Position numbers and translations under genes: made by a program. This document shows, in pieces, positions 1 to 10,193 of a stretch of 64,000 bases of DNA. Numbering within the stretch: the stretch's first letter is position 1; each line of letters begins with the position of its first letter. The notes beneath the pieces were generated by a model. That model worked only from the letters and a program-made list of their open reading frames with translations. It was not told where the DNA came from and did not search any database. This DNA is from Synaphobranchus kaupii. Its lineage: Eukaryota; Chordata; Actinopteri; Anguilliformes; Synaphobranchidae. The stretch spans positions 18,810,722 through 18,874,721 of the forward strand of contig CM056383.1 of the NCBI GenBank assembly GCA_029718625.1, read 5' to 3'.

Positions 1-940
1 CAATAAAGACATTCAATTACATGAATAAATAAATAGATGAAACAACCCTATCACAATAGCTGTACATAATAGCACATGCATAATTTCACATACAAAAATA
101 ATAATAAAAAAATAGTCCAACCTTATTCTCAATGATGAAATCTTTTGATTTTCTGGAACCAAATCAAAAAAAAAAGAATGAAAAACATTGGAAATGTCAC
201 CTACAGTTCATATGCATTGACTAGATAATAGAGAGTAAATGTAGTCATTTTAGTATTTTCCCCCCTTGTTTTATTCATTGTGGCAGTGTATTCTGGTTTG
301 TGTTACATTTCAAGCCTTGTACTTCAGATGTTCCCAAAAATATACTTCCTTCCCCTGAGACACACAGCATCTGTCTTCTCTCAGGTTATCTCATATACCA
401 CATTATTTGAGAAGAAAAAAACCCCACTTGAATCAACTTAGATGTTATAAAGTAAAAATCACACAGAACAACAACAACAACAACAAAAAACACATCTATT
501 TCAGCTCCCTATTCAGAGTTTAAAGGCCTGGCCCAGCTGGTTATATTTCAGAAAGTAATATTTCTTTAAAAGAAATGAAATATTAACTATGGCTTCATAT
601 GCTGTGTTTTTATTATTATTATATGGCCAAAGGGAAAAAAGGCAGAGCAATGTGTCATTGAGCTGTCAGGAAATGGATGGGTGGTAATTTCTACAGAGTT
701 GAGGAATCTTTGGTTCTTTTTGTGGATGTGAAAGTATTTGAATGGATTTTGATGCTGAAATAGTCATTTTTTTTGCACTTGGGAAGACATGGTTTCTGAA
801 GCATGTGCAAAGTGTACATTTCGTCACATTGTTACATTGTATGCACTGAATTCCTTCCTTTTGCCATTTTTAAAAGCAACAAGGAAATATTACTGCCTTC
901 CTGCTTGAATGGCAGTACTGAAAAAAAATTCATTAATTAA
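1..940. other. Gene-free AT-rich stretch
   Basis: No open frame with protein-like composition, no splice-bounded exon and no recognisable repeat family seen apart from a short (CAA)n run near 468-486. Probably intergenic. Confidence 0.6.
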
Positions 941-942
941 CG

Positions 943-1108
943 CCTCACATTTATATAGCACTTTTCTCACACTCAAAGTGCTACAGTGATGAGGGGAAAC
1001 TCGCCTCAACCACCACCAGTGTGTAGCACCCAGCTGAGTGATGCACGGTAGCCATTTTGTGCCAGAATGCTCACCGCACATCAGCTGGAGGTGGAGAAGG
1101 AGAGAATG
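943..1108 (+). repeat. Dispersed fish repeat (subtelomere-like 'CTCAAAGTGCT' family)
   Basis: The segment has the wording of a repeat common in teleost genomes: a TATATAGC-ACTTTTCTC start, then ACTCAAAGTGCTACAGTGATG, then CCTCAACCACCACCAG and a GGTGGAGA-rich end. A more decayed relative lies at 13588-13668, sharing CTCAAAGTGCTTTACA and GGGGGAAACTCATCGCAACCA. Family membership is from recognition; the class (SINE-like or non-autonomous DNA element) is not settled. Confidence 0.55.
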
Positions 1109-1330
1109 ATTTTTGCCCAATTAAACGTGGGGATGATATATCAAATATCAAAATATTGATTACATCTTTGTTTTTCATGAATCAATGAGTGTTCAGTTTT
1201 CATTTAAATGCCTACCACTCCAGAACAGAGAACCATTGATGCATAATGCATAAAAGGTATTAATACATTTATGTATATAGTAACTTCCATAAAAAATGTC
1301 AGTAAATAAAAGCAGAAACTGTAAATAAGC

Positions 1331-1398
1331 TGTATAAATATGCTTATAAATAAGTGAGTGTATGTATGTGTGTGTTTGTGTGTGCATGCATGAATATA
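1331..1398. repeat. TG-rich simple repeat
   Basis: Alternating TGTATG/TGTGTG/TGCATG run. The short open frames crossing it are low complexity and are not genes. Confidence 0.7.
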
Positions 1399-2431
1399 CA
1401 AAGTAGGAACAATTCGTCCTAGACAAATATAACCTCTAACATGCATTACGGCCTCCAAAACAAGAGAAGAAGTCCATTAGCTCTATATGGAAATCATCCC
1501 GGTTCGAACCCCCTTGATCCACATAAAATCCTTTAGGGTCGGCTTTGGATTTGAATACGTTCAGTGATGCCTGTAAAAGGAATGGCATGAGAAAATAAGG
1601 CCATAAAAAAAAATAATAATATGGGAATCATGGAATGGCGGGGACACAGGAACGACTCACCAGGAGTGACAGAGAAGATATAAAAAGCTACTCGTCACAC
1701 AAATCATTTGTTTCAAGAAATGCAAATTGAAAAAGGAAAAATTGTTGCGCTCAGTACATAACAGTTATCACAGGTGCATCCAGGGAATGTCAATGTAGAG
1801 AAGAAGGTGTCAGGAGCACTCCGTGGATATAGAATCAGACACTGGCATCTAGCAAAAAAAGTATTTATTAGGACAATTACCTAGTGCAAAAAAAAATGTA
1901 ATAAACAAGTGCTCTTGAAAAGGAAGGAATCGACTAGAATAGAGCAAACATTTGAGCTACATGCTTTCTTCAGTGCTTAGAAACTTGTGACACAGTTCGC
2001 ATATAGATTTCTACTAATGAGATAATGATGTAGGTGAAGTAGTTAGAGGGACCGCATTTTTTCAAGTTAATCTTAATTTACACAATAAACCAATAGTTAA
2101 AGTTACATGAATATTAGTAAGTAACGCAGTTATCAGAGTAGAATCTTGTTAATGAGACGATATTCAGATATTCAGGTGAAGTCATTTGCAAACCAGATTT
2201 ATTTAGTCTTAATTAACATGATAGACCAATTAAGTGAACATTGCATGAATATCATTAAATGAAAATACCTGAAAGATGGACAAATAGTTAATGAGAATGT
2301 ATCATTAATGGCATGCAGGTGAAGTAGTTAAACACACATTAGTTTTAGGCAGAATTACTCTGCACAATAGGCCAAGTGAAATTCACAAATTGCATGGATA
2401 TCAATGTTACATAGAACATTAGCAATATCTG

Positions 2432-3068
2432 TTAAAGAATTTCATAAATTATAAAAATGTATAAAAAACAACATGTAAGGGCCAAGTCTTCATTCATGCC
2501 AAAAGGAACAAGAGACTTAAGCTCAAAAATCCAAAAGGCTTCCCTTTGGAGTAAAGTAGCATCACGGTTACCCCCACTACAATGTACAGGAATCCTTTCA
2601 ATACCCAAAAAGCATAAATCTGTAGGAGAATGTTTAGCCAATTGAAAGTGTATTGAAACAGAAAATTTGTCATCACACCTACGGATAGAACTCAAATGCT
2701 CTATGATTCTAGTCCGTAGGGGGCATGTACTTTTGCCAATGTATAGTAAAGGACAGGGGCACATGAGAATGTAAATAACATGAGTGGATTTGCATGTAAT
2801 CAATTGTTTGATATTATATGTTTTAGATGTTGTAGGATGAGTAAAAGAATTACATTTCATATATAGGGAACAGGAGATGCACTCCCGACAGGGGAAATTA
2901 TCTTTGGCATTAGATAGAGTTGCAGAGGTGGTCGGCCCAAACCAGTTTGTCTCTCAACCTATGGCCTTTAGAAAAAACAAACATAGGAAGATCTAAAAAC
3001 AATTACTGTAGCTGCTGATCACTTTGTATTATATGGCAATGATTTAAGATCACCTTTTTGACATAATC
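2432..3068 (-). pseudogene. Penelope-like element: linker and GIY-YIG endonuclease remnant
   Basis: A 142-codon open frame (2860 to 2432) contains the GIY-YIG core: V-I-Y-I-L near residue 28, then L-L-Y-I-G-K-S-T and an L-R-T-R-I-I-E-H helix. Upstream, in frames offset by a frameshift, are the F-P-C-R-E-C-I-S-C cysteine pair (about 2880) and the L-R-D-K-L-V motif (about 2955) that precede the nuclease in Penelope proteins. A stop near 3010 and the frameshift near 2900 show it is inactive. The block ends exactly at the solo LTR (3069). Confidence 0.8.
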
Positions 3069-4400
3069 TGTCATGGTTTTGACGCCTTTTTCAAAAACCA
3101 TGCCTTTTTTCGCCGTTTTCCTCGGTAGCCACGCGAGGGCGCTGCCATTTTAGTGGATGTTTGCTCCGCCCCGTTTTGATTGCGGAGCTTCTGTCAGCAT
3201 CCACACCTGTGCGTGGTTACCTGGGAGTTATTTAAGCCCATGTTTTCCTCCGTTCTGGGCTTCGATATTATTTTGTATTGTCTGGCATTATTTGCACCGT
3301 TTTGTGTGTGGTATTATTTTGCCCTTTGATTGCTTAGCCAGTATGATTAGGTCTAGCTTTTTTAGGAGACCCTTTTGCTCCAGTGTGTTTTATTGGAGTA
3401 ATGCAGGACTTGCCTTTGTGGATGTAGCTATTAGGACTCTTCCCCCCCTGGCTCTTTTCTGTCTCCGCTTCCTGGTCTTTCCTTTCTTCCTTTGCCTAGA
3501 CCTTTTGCCTTTTCTGTCTCTTCCTCCTCTCTCTGTCTGCTTTCTTCCGTGAAAGCGAGAGGAGTCTTTGTTTGTGGGTGTATTTGTATAGTCATTTCTT
3601 ACTAAGAGACAGGGCGTTTTTATCGTACTGACAGGCAGGGCTTTATTCATTCTGAGAGGCAGGGCGTGTATTTTCTATTAAGCTTGCGTTAGTCATTTAG
3701 CCGGTAAATGTCCAGTGCAGCTGTTCTGTTCGTCCTTCGGTACCTGTCTCCGTACATGGAGCTTTGGCGATTTTGTTCGGAACTGTAGTTCTGTTCGTCC
3801 TTCAGTACATGTTTTCCTATAGGGAGACTGGGCGATGTTGTGGACATGTTTGTGTGTGACTGCGAGTCTGAGAGTAGCCTTGGAACGTTAGATCTGTTCC
3901 TTTTGCCTCCTCGTATACTATTTCGTATTTTTTTGCAGTGTTTGTTGGCTATGTGTTTTATTTGTGCCATTACGCTACTCGCCTGTTCTGACGCTTCTCG
4001 TTACCGAGGCAGGACGTTTATTATTTCTGGCTCTTTCTTTAGTCACTTAGCTCGTAGAAGAATGGGCCCTCACATCTCTGCACTATTCGCCTTTCTATGG
4101 TCGCTCCTTATTGAGAGACCGGGCGTTCACGCTTTTACTTAGTTACTTAGCTCGTAGAAGTATAGGGCAGCAGTGCTTTGTTACATTCGCCTTGTTTGGT
4201 TTTCTTACTGAGAAACCTGGCGTTTGTGCTTCTACTCATTGGCGTGTGACAGTGAGCCGGTTAGTAGCGTCGGTACGTTTGTTCCCTGTCTTGTCTCCTC
4301 CACTTAATTAGGGGGTTTCCCGTCTTAGTGGCCTTAGTGCTTAATGAATCCCCTTGCTGCGTTTGGTCCCTCCTACCTCACACGTCACGCCACCATTACA
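3069..4400 (+). mobile_element. Solo LTR (Gypsy-type) inserted in the Penelope element
   Basis: Starts TGTCATGG and ends CCATTACA (TG...CA), 1332 bp. Flanking 5-mers TAATC and TCATC differ at one base, as expected of an old target-site duplication. Taking the LTR and one duplicate out brings the two halves of the Penelope reading frame into the same frame, which fixes the boundaries independently. A TATA-like TTATTTAAG lies about 160 bp from the start, so the likely orientation is plus. No gag/pol sequence is attached, so it is a solo LTR. Open frames inside it (for example 3157-3552) are pyrimidine-rich chance frames. Confidence 0.75.
3560..4260 (+). repeat. Degenerate tandem repeats inside the LTR
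   Basis: Variants of one block recur about every 100-130 bp: 'GAGAGGCAGGGCGT', 'GAGAGACCGGGCGTT', 'GAGAAACCTGGCGTTT', each followed by 'TTACTTAGTTACTTAGCTCG'-like words. A second pair, 'TTCTGTTCGTCCTTCGGTAC' and 'TTCTGTTCGTCCTTCAGTAC', lies at about 3724 and 3790. The repeats have diverged strongly, so they are old relative to the LTR or grew inside the family. Confidence 0.6.
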
Positions 4401-4660
4401 TCATCACTGAAAGGCGTATTTGTACTTTTGAAAACACAGGAAAAAGTTTTTTTAGGTTCAGAAACAGACTCATGTAGTGTAGTGTTAGGTAAGGAACGTG
4501 CTTTGTTAAGAGTGATATTAAGCCAATGACGGGGGTAACTACGAAAGCAAAAGTCATTATATACAGTTTGGGCTTGGTTTTCAAAATCCTTCAAATTAGA
4601 ACAAATGCGACGAAGACGCACAAACTGACTATAGGGTAAACCCCTTTTCAAAGAGGATGT
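4401..4660 (-). pseudogene. Penelope-like element: RT C-terminal block
   Basis: Minus-strand frame with the motif G-L-P-Y-S-Q-F-V-R-L-R-R-I-C-S-N (about 4594-4641), typical of the RT/thumb region of Penelope elements, followed by a Y-P-R-H-W helix. The block runs directly into the solo LTR at 4400 and into the Gypsy LTR at 4661. Confidence 0.75.
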
Positions 4661-5285
4661 TGGTCGAGAACGGAAGACCAACGCGACAGGAGGTTTCTAA
4701 AAGCAAGCCCCCGAGGAGGTTGCCACAAGAGCGGATATAATCCGCGAGGAAAGGGGGGAAATACCTCGGAAATAAAAATAGACACGGGTCTACAAAGAGG
4801 TACAGAAGAAATTAAACAAAATAAATCAACCCAGTAATTATAAGGCGAAAAAACTCTTGACTAGAGTGTGAAAATTAAAATAATTCTCTCTCGACACAGG
4901 AGAGACGATATTTTAAGCAAAAGTAGAACTTAAAGCAACCGAAAATCTGGGTGAATAAACTAGTACAAATAGCAAAAGACTAATAGGAAAAGAAATCCTC
5001 CAGTTAGAAAGCGCAGAACGCAGAACTGAAGAGGAAATCAAAACAAAAAAACAACGGAAGGTAACGAAAAGAGGACTAAGAAAAGAGTAACTAAGGGAGC
5101 AGACAAGATAAGAAGATCTAACCCTAACTCTAATTCTTAACCGGACGACCTGCTTTGCTTATTTGTAACAACAAGCAACGCAGAGACCGAATCCTATACC
5201 TTACTGGCTTATGTGCAATCGCAAGATAACAACAAACGCCGGAAAGCGGAAGTGCGCGGTTTAAATACCTGCAGGTAACGAGAGC
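4661..5285 (-). repeat. Gypsy LTR, copy 1 (3' LTR position)
   Basis: Collinear with 7109-7742 with scattered substitutions and small indels, including a missing CTCTCCCT-type stretch near 4890. Contains the TATTTAAAC-type TATA box (minus strand, about 5262). The last two bases of its outer TG end are replaced where the inverted RT fragment joins. Confidence 0.8.
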
Positions 5286-5429
5286 GAGGAATCCCTGACT
5301 AACGGTTTTATTAGACCTTCCACCTCAACTGATGGTGTAGGTTTTTTCTTTGTGAAAGAGAAAGATGGGGGTCTAAAACCCTGTATAGATTATCGAGGCC
5401 TTAACGACATCACCGTTAAGAACAGATAC
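5286..5429 (+). pseudogene. Inverted Gypsy reverse-transcriptase fragment
   Basis: Plus-strand frame with [20 protein letters not shown] followed by [10 protein letters not shown], the RT fingers/palm entry motif of Gypsy Pol. The same motif is present on the opposite strand at 6070-5990 with several amino-acid differences (V-N-G for L-N-D, A-G-A-G-F-F-S for D-G-V-G-F-F-F). It is therefore from a different element copy and not a simple flip of its neighbour. It stops abruptly after the TAC codon at 5429, where the LINE tail begins. Confidence 0.8.
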
Positions 5430-5800
5430 ATTACATTACATTCATTTAGCAGAGGCTTTTATCCAAAGCGACGTACAATAAGTGCATACAGAGACATCAT
5501 CAAGGTCACTACAGAACAGACAAGACAAAGCACATCCTTCTCATAATGTAGCAGCTATCATTAATATAATGAACGTTGACTGTAGTTCACAGTAAGCTGT
5601 GGGTAAATCAGCTATACTACACTTCCATTCTAAATACTATTATAAACTATAACAAACAGACAGGAAAACACAGGGAACTAGTACCATGAGGTCCTAGGTT
5701 AGAATATCAGTCTGAAGAGGTTTGTCTTCAGGCCTCGACGGAACGCAGGCAGGGTTCGAACGTAGAGGAATGGGAAGTTAATTCCACAACTCTGTCTTCC
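5430..5800 (-). mobile_element. L2-like LINE 3' tail
   Basis: Minus-strand LINE tail: last residues of the ORF (L-P-A-F-R-R-G-L-K near 5740), then a 3' UTR ending in the fish tail 'GCTTTGGATAAAAGC...CTGCTAAATGA' and an (ATGTA)n terminus at 5430. It matches the longer copy at 22139-22920 over its whole length. It sits between two Gypsy RT fragments in opposite orientation. Confidence 0.75.
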
Positions 5801-6715
5801 AGGCGCTAGTGAGGCTGAAAGGCATCACCTGGTACTCATAGTGTCGGTGGTGTGTGTTGAAAGCAGTCTTCCACTCATCGCCCTCGCGCATGCGCACTAG
5901 GTTGTAAGCATTACGCAGATCGAGCTTAGTAAAGACCGACGACCCCTGCAAACGCTCGAATGCGGAGTTCATGAGAGGAAGTGGGTATCTGTTCTTAACG
6001 GTGATGCCGTTAACACCCCGATAATCTATACAGGGTTTTAGACCCCCATCTTTCTCTTTCACAGAGAAAAAACCTGCACCAGCAGGTGAGGTGGAAGGTC
6101 TAATAATACCGTTAGTCAGGGATTCCTCAATATATAATTTTATAGCTGTGCTTTCTGGAGCCGATAAAGAATAAAGGGATCCTCTGGGCGGAACAGTACC
6201 TGGGTATAGCTCAATAACGCAGTCATATGGCCGATGCGGGGGCAAGGTAGTAGCGTGTTGCTTACTAAAAACGTCTGCAAGGTCAGAATATTCCCTTGGT
6301 ACATTGGTGGGCAGACGAAACTCGAGCGCCCCTACTACCTCCAGGGTCTCGTAAGGAACTTCTGATGACATTTCCCACTCAAACTCCGAAACGGAGAGAT
6401 TATCCTCCTCCATGGAGCCCCCCTCCGCAAAGGGATCCCAGGACAGGCTGTCCACTTTGCTTTCTGAAAAGACGGAGGAAGTCTCCTGGTCGAAATGAAG
6501 CTCCGCTTCCTCCAAATCGCTAACTGAGCTGAGTTCAGAATCCTCAGGAGCACAGCCCCGAGCAGAATAAAAAACCGCACGACAGTGTGATTGACAGTGG
6601 GGTCCCCACTGGCGGATAAGATCCCTGTCTCTGCCTCAGCTAACATGTGGGTCTTGAGCAATAAGCCATGAATGTCCCAGAATGAGAGGATAAGATGGAG
6701 AATCAACTAAAAAAA
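5801..6715 (-). pseudogene. Gypsy pol remnant: protease end and reverse transcriptase N-terminal half
   Basis: A 245-codon frame (6515 to 5778) carries the Gypsy RT entry: [10 protein letters not shown] linker, [29 protein letters not shown], then [10 protein letters not shown] (first catalytic Asp region) and Q-V-M-P-F-S-L-T. It breaks off before the YLDD motif, where the LINE tail starts; the last few codons are LINE sequence. Upstream (about 6700-6600) an I-L-G-H-S-W-L word from the protease region is followed by a stop and frameshift. Confidence 0.8.
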
Positions 6716-6804
6716 ATGTAAGCCTCTCAGAGTGCCCCTGAAAGGAGGCGCGCATAACCACGGAGCCCATTATCTCAATAATGGTGCCGGAACCCAGAGG
6801 GTGG

Positions 6805-7083
6805 CTATCGGGTAGGTAGTTGGAGTTTAGGCTCCCTAAGGGTGAGTGACAGAGAAACGGGGTTTGTGGGTGCTTGTGTGACTTGAGGTGGATTTACTGT
6901 GACCATTAATAGCCGCATATTCACTGTCAGTTCGCACAGACAGTCTCCCTGGTGCCGCAGCTGTTCCATCAGTTGAGTCTGCTGCATCTGCAGGATAGAG
7001 ACGCGTTCCTCAACATTGCCCCCAGTAGCGCCCTGATTGACCAGCGCCTCAGTGATCTCCTGGGATGTCGCTGGACTTTCCAT
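6805..7083 (-). pseudogene. Gypsy gag N-terminal fragment
   Basis: Open frame from the ATG at 7083 to a stop at 6805 (92 codons). It begins just after the 5' LTR and has the short Glu/Gln-rich coiled-coil-like start of fish Gypsy gag (I-L-Q-M-Q-Q-T-Q-L-M-E-Q-L). Capsid and zinc knuckle are missing, so this is a deletion derivative. Confidence 0.6.
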
Positions 7084-7108
7084 TTTAACGGCTTGTTGTT
7101 CTGTGAGG

Positions 7109-7742
7109 TGGTCGAGAACGGAAGACCAAACGCGACAGGAGGTTTCTAAAAGCAAGCCCCCGAGGAGGTCGCCACAAGAGCAGATATACTCCACGAGGAA
7201 AGGGGGGAAATACCTCGGAAATAAAAATAGACACGGGTCTAGAAAGAGGTATAGAAGAAATGAAACAAAAGAAATCAACCCAATAATTATAGGGTGAAAA
7301 AACTCTTGACTAGAGTGTAAAAATTAAAATAATGTCTCTCTCTCCCTCGACACAGGAGAGACGATATTTTAAGCAATAGTAGAACTTAAACAACCCGAAA
7401 ATCTGGGCGAATAAACTAGTACAAATAACAAAAGACTAATAGGAAAAGAAATCCTCCAGTTAGAAAGCGCAGAATGCAGAACTGAAGAAGAAATCAAAAC
7501 AAAGAAACAACCGGAAGGTAACAAAAAGATGACTAAGAAAAAGAGTAAACTAAGGTAGCAGACAAGATAAGATCTAACCATAACTCTAATTCTTAACCGC
7601 ACTACTTGCTTTGCTTATTTGGAACAACAGGCAACGCAGAGAACGAATCCTATACCTTACCGGCTTATGTGCAATCGCAAGATAACAACAAGCGCCGGAA
7701 AGCAGAAGTGCGCGGTTTAAATACCTGCAGGTAACGAGAGCA
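7109..7742 (-). repeat. Gypsy LTR, copy 2 (5' LTR position)
   Basis: 634 bp, TG...CA when read on the minus strand, TATA-like GTATTTAAACC about 25 bp from the start. It is followed on the minus strand by about 25 bp of leader and then the gag ATG. It joins Penelope RT sequence directly at 7743. Confidence 0.8.
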
Positions 7743-7975
7743 GGTGCAAATACTAAGTACCTGGAGAAAATTAGACCCATATCGATTATGAATTCTGTAG
7801 AAAGGTCATTGGTTGTTGATCAAGAAAATATTTAACAGCCACCAAACTTCATCATGGGGAACATTGGTATACAAGGAAGTAACATCCATCCATTTCAAAA
7901 TGCAAACAGGAACAACTAAGTGCCTAGATGCTGGAAATAAGCTTGGACCATGTGAGAGTGAAGAGTTTTTCAGAA
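7743..7975 (-). pseudogene. Penelope-like element: RT palm block
   Basis: Minus-strand frame with D-V-T-S-L-Y-T-N-V-P-H-D-E at about 7889-7850, the signature of Penelope reverse transcriptases (first catalytic Asp). A stop follows in the frame. Upstream of about 7975 the sequence becomes AT-rich and unrelated. Confidence 0.75.
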
Positions 7976-8267
7976 AGCATTATTTATGTATTTATTTATT
8001 AATTATTTTAATATAATAATTTAGAGCTCAAATGGACATAACTGAATGGAAACATTTATGTTATATGTGCCAGGTGTTGCGTAAATGCTGCATGGTCCCC
8101 TGATCAATGTGAATATAAAAATATGATTCCAAGATTTCTTCAATATCCTCATATGATATCATTTAAAAGTATTTTTTATTTGTTTCAGGCCAAATAGGTA
8201 GCATGTGCAGTCACACATTTGGCAGTACTCTAGCGGGTTCAGTACTTCAGTTTGTTTCTGGAAAAAA

Positions 8268-8482
8268 ATACTACAAACCCCCAATTCCAAAAAAGTTGGG
8301 ACAGTATGTAAAATGCACATAAAAGCAGAAAGCAGTGATTTGTAAATTCTCTTTATATTTAATTGAAAACAGTACAAAGAAACTACATTTAATATTGTAC
8401 CTTATCAACTTTATTGATTTTTGTAAATATATGCCTAATTAATTTTAATTTGATGCCTGCAACATGTTCAAAAAAAGTTGGG
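8268..8482 (+). mobile_element. Fragment of a small DNA transposon ('AAAAGTTGGGAC' family)
   Basis: Starts TACAAACCCCCAATTCC followed by AAAAAAGTTGGGACA, the terminal sequence of a widespread fish MITE, and has the word again at 8469-8484. The right part is lost: it joins directly to the palindromic core that starts near 8483. Confidence 0.5.
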
Positions 8483-9745
8483 ACATTTGAATGGATCTCT
8501 ATGGGAACTGGGGGTGGAACTAGATTAAGCTGTAAAATTACACAGGAATAGTATGGAACCCATGGTTAGCTAACTGGCTGTAAGTTATCATGAGTCTGAG
8601 GTATCAAAACAAGCCTCAAACCATCACTCTGCTGCCAGATATGCAGGAGATATGGATAGATAACTGGAAAGGTTTTCTTCTCCTGAGTTCAATAGGAAAA
8701 TTTGTCAAGAGAAACAACCCTTTAAGTCAGTGGTCCTCAACCCTGGTCCTGGGGACCCCTGTGTATGCTGGTTTTCGTTCCAACCACAATTGCAATACCA
8801 GAATTTTAACAAGCTGTTATTTTTTCTTAATTAGGTGTTTTAATTGTATAGAGAGGACACTTTAAACTCTTTACTCTCTTAAGCCACATTATGTTAGCAA
8901 TAGCTATGCATGCTTTGAAGAAAAAAAAATCCCCATGTTTCATTATGCTCATTGTGTTATATTGCAAACAATTACAAAGAAGAGGTAAGAACTCAGGTGA
9001 ATAGGCTCCTAATTAGGTAATTGAACACAAGTTTAAGTTCCTTCATAATTTTTTCCTTAAACTTGTTAACACAATGCAGGTTTGGCTCGTTATCATTTGC
9101 TTTGTCTTTGAATTCTTCATTATTTACCAAACGGTTAGTTTTAGTGGCCATGTGTCCACAATTTCACCAATTATGAAGCCAATTGAGTCACCTCAGTCTT
9201 TAATTTGATAAATTAAAACATTTTTTACCTCCTTTTAATTGTTTACAATACAGCATAATGTGAATATTGGACTTTTATTCTTCATGGCATGCATAGCTAT
9301 TACTAACATAATGTGGTTTAAGAATGTAAATAATCCCTCTAAACATTAAAAACACCTAATTAAGAAAAATTAACAGCTTGTTAAAATTCAAGTATTGCAA
9401 TTGTGGTTGGAACGAAAACCCAGCATACACAGGGGGTCCCCAGGACCAGGGTTGAGGACCACTGCTTTAAGTGATCCATCCATATCTACTGCATATCTGG
9501 CAGCAGAGTGATGGTTTGAGGCTCGTTTGATACCTAAGACCTTTGATGACTTACAACCCTTGATGACTTGCCAACCATGTATTCCATACTGTTGCAGCAT
9601 AAATTACAGCTAAATCTAGTCCCATTCAAATGCAGAGAGGTATATAGTATCGCTTGTAGGAGTACCAGAAAATAAGAATATTTTAAGAGTCTTTTGATAT
9701 TGTTGGGTCACATACATCAGGAAGTCATGCATGCAAAGGATATGC
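8483..9745. mobile_element. Palindromic Tc1-type element, copy A (truncated, interrupted)
   Basis: The left half (8483-8727) and right half (9473-9745) are inverted relatives sharing GATCTCTATGGGAA, CTGCTGCCAGATATGCAG and GGTATCAAA-type words with elements B (10194-11318) and C (34577-35746). Its exact centre is interrupted by a hAT-type palindrome (8728-9464). The left arm is cut at TTTGAATGGATCTC, and I see no outer TIR on either side. Confidence 0.7.
8728..9464. mobile_element. Palindromic hAT-type MITE with 8-bp target duplication
   Basis: Begins CAGTGGTCCTCAACCC and ends with its inverse; both arms continue through GTTTTCGTTCCAACCACAA and CACCTAATTAAG for about 200 bp or more before diverging. 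The host sequence CTTTAAGT is duplicated at 8720-8727 and 9465-9472. An 8-bp duplication and a CAGTG end are hallmarks of hAT elements. There is no transposase ORF, so it is non-autonomous (737 bp). Confidence 0.85.
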
Positions 9746-9801
9746 AACCAAATATAAAAAATGATTACTTTATTCTACATTATGTTAAACTATCCAATAT
9801 C

Positions 9802-9819
9802 GGGGGGGGGGGGGGGGGG
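9802..9819 (+). repeat. Poly-G run
   Basis: 18 consecutive G. Comparable G or C runs lie at 23741-23763, 24043-24070, 24386-24423 and 40742-40759. Confidence 0.9.
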
Positions 9820-10193
9820 TTATATGTACAAAAGGTTTCTATAACTTCTAAACGGTTCATCCGATATGGATGGAAATACCCTCAAATTAAAGCTGACAGT
9901 ATGCACTTCAACCTCATTGTCATTGTATCCTTTCAAAATCAAAGTGCTAGAGTACAGAACCAAAATAACAAAAAATGTGTCACTGTTCAATGAATTATGG
10001 TGCTCACTGTATATGAGTAGGTTTTTAATCATATTTACTAATACAGTAACTAACACTGTAGTTCAGGGAGAGGGCCCAAGCTCTCTCCCAGAAGCAATAA
10101 ATCTAACCTTATTAACCTTATTTGGGAGACCAGTAAATTGTAACAAGTTATGATTTTCTGGACATGAGTGATGTGATATGTATGATATACATA

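Larger units (their letters stand above)
4661..7742 (-). mobile_element. Internally deleted and rearranged Gypsy LTR retrotransposon
   Basis: Two direct repeats of about 630 bp (4661-5285 and 7109-7742) act as LTRs; read on the minus strand they begin TGCTCTCG (7742) and end CTCGACCA. Between them, on the minus strand, are the start of gag (7083 to 6805), a protease-like remnant (about 6710-6600) and the N-terminal half of the reverse transcriptase (about 6515-5801). RNase H, integrase and most of gag are missing. Next to the left LTR lies an RT fragment in the opposite orientation (5286-5429). A LINE tail (5430-5800) separates the two RT pieces. It cannot be autonomous. Confidence 0.8.
1850..7975 (-). 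mobile_element. Penelope-like retroelement, 5' truncated and split by two insertions
   Basis: Three minus-strand blocks are in the right order for one Penelope-like element: reverse transcriptase palm motif (7743-7975), end of the RT/thumb region (4401-4660) and linker plus GIY-YIG endonuclease (2432-3068). Between them sit a Gypsy element (4661-7742) and a solo LTR (3069-4400). Below 2432 the minus strand reads as a non-coding 3' tail; its end near 1850 is a guess. Penelope elements copy themselves through an RT fused to a GIY-YIG nuclease. This copy is dead: stops and frameshifts interrupt it, and about 200 residues of RT are missing at the Gypsy junction (inference from family length). Confidence 0.75.

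Noticed and set aside
3157..3552. 131-codon hydrophobic open frame
   Set aside because: Within the solo LTR; pyrimidine-rich sequence gives Phe/Leu/Ser-rich chance frames with no family motif.
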